NCBI GenBank assembly: GCA_946885765.1
Contig: CAMPHD010000208.1
Span: forward strand, 1 to 6,141
DNA from: an uncultured Thalassospira sp.
GTDB lineage: Bacteria > Pseudomonadota > Alphaproteobacteria > Rhodospirillales_A > Thalassospiraceae
Direction: 5' to 3'
DNA length: 6,141 nucleotides
Position numbers and translations under genes: made by a program. Under the pieces are notes generated by a model. That model had not been told where the DNA came from and did no database searches. It saw only the letters and a list, made by a program, of their open reading frames with translations. Positions 5,492 through 6,141 of the stretch are shown here, one piece after another (position 1 is the stretch's first letter; every line of letters starts with the position of its first letter).

Positions 5492-6141
5492 ATGCGGCTG
5501 CAAATCAAGGGCATTTGCCATTCATATGATCAGGTCGAGGCGCTGCGCGATATCGATTTCGGGATCGAACCGGGCGAGGTCGTCGCCCTGATCGGGCCGT
5601 CGGGCTGCGGCAAATCGACATTGCTGTCGATCATTGGCGGGCTGTTGGCCCCGACACGCGGCGAGATTCTGATTTGCGACAAGGCCACCCCGGACGGCTG
5701 CCTTAACCCGCTGACCTATGTGTTTCAGGATTTCGCGCTTTTGCCGTGGCGGACGGTGGCGGGCAATATCAGCCTTGTTCTTGAAGATCACGGATTATCC
5801 AAGGCGGATCGTGATGCGCGTGTGGCAGAGGTGCTGGAGCAGACCAATCTTTGGGATTTTCGCGATGCGTATCCCAAGCAGCTTTCGGGCGGGATGAAGC
5901 AGCGGGTCGGGATTGCGCGTGCGCTTTCGGTGCGCCCGGCGGTTTTGCTGATGGACGAGCCGTTATCGGCCCTTGATGCGCAGACGCGGATTTTGCTGCT
6001 GGATGAATTTGCCGCCCTGTTTGCGCGGACCGGCATGACGGCGGTTTATGTGACGCATAATTTGAATGAGGCGGTGCGACTGGCCAACCGGGTGGTGGCA
6101 TTGCGCCGTCGCCCCGGCACGATCAAGGAAATCCATACAAT
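5492..6141 (+). CDS. ABC importer ATP-binding protein, SsuB/TauB/NrtD type, partial (runs off right edge)
   Basis: From the ATG at 5492, 216 codons are read to the window edge. This cytoplasmic ATPase powers the importer whose binding protein lies just upstream. All expected motifs are present: Walker A GPSGCGKST (35-43), Q-loop Q79 within VFQDFALLPW, which is typical of the nitrate/sulfonate/taurine subfamily, signature LSGGMKQR (131-138), Walker B with D155-E156, D-loop SALD (159-162), and switch histidine H189 in VTHNLNEA. Family length is near 250-270, so about 35-50 residues are missing on the right. The ribosome site is weak (GGA at 5482-5484), fitting lower expression than the binding protein. 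The gap of 80 bases from the upstream stop holds the hairpin. A permease gene is expected just beyond the window. Confidence 0.93.
   Translation, partial: MRLQIKGICHSYDQVEALRDIDFGIEPGEVVALIGPSGCGKSTLLSIIGGLLAPTRGEILICDKATPDGCLNPLTYVFQDFALLPWRTVAGNISLVLEDHGLSKADRDARVAEVLEQTNLWDFRDAYPKQLSGGMKQRVGIARALSVRPAVLLMDEPLSALDAQTRILLLDEFAALFARTGMTAVYVTHNLNEAVRLANRVVALRRRPGTIKEIHT

Overview
This window looks like alphaproteobacterial chromosome. Codon choice, the flavoprotein and the ABC genes suggest a marine Rhodospirillales type such as Thalassospira, but that is an impression from memory of such genomes, not a database result. Most of the window is moderately to strongly GC-rich. One block, about 1083-2530, is clearly AT-richer: a 60-base sample at 1621-1680 holds 25 G/C, against 32/60 at 4861-4920 and 43/60 at 5881-5940.

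Layout. (1) 1-655, minus strand: the N-terminal part of a DHA2-type major facilitator drug-efflux transporter that runs off the left edge. Its upstream region (757-808) carries two similar palindromes with the shape of MarR/TetR operators, lying over a likely promoter. (2) 891-1082, plus strand: a 63-residue secreted protein with a signal peptide and a Cys/His-rich tail ending HCH. (3) 1094-1196: two diverged tandem units of about 53 bp built of small palindromes; the first doubles as a probable terminator. (4) 1220-2475, plus strand: a two-gene AT-rich cargo, an HNH endonuclease with an unrecognised N-terminal domain, followed by a small zinc-ribbon protein of unknown function. (5) 2504-3736, minus strand: a FAD/NAD(P)-dependent oxidoreductase of the HI0933/BaiN-like, PP_4765-type group. 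It converges on the cargo, and its extreme C-terminus looks replaced at the island junction. (6) 3737-4358: a gene-free stretch with three REP-like hairpins and short tandem repeats, ending in the promoter region of the next operon. (7) 4359-6141, plus strand: a periplasmic substrate-binding protein and the ATPase of a nitrate/sulfonate/taurine-type ABC importer. A strong hairpin separates them, and the ATPase runs off the right edge; the permease is not in the window.

How the parts relate. The transporter and the ABC importer are ordinary core-type genes. The part worth attention is the foreign-looking block between the small secreted protein and the flavoprotein: a nuclease plus a zinc-ribbon partner, preceded by tandem palindromic units and with its right edge apparently inside the 3' end of a resident gene. 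That is the layout of a small mobile or defence-type cargo, but no function can be proved from the sequence alone. No tRNA, rRNA, CRISPR array or transposase gene was found.
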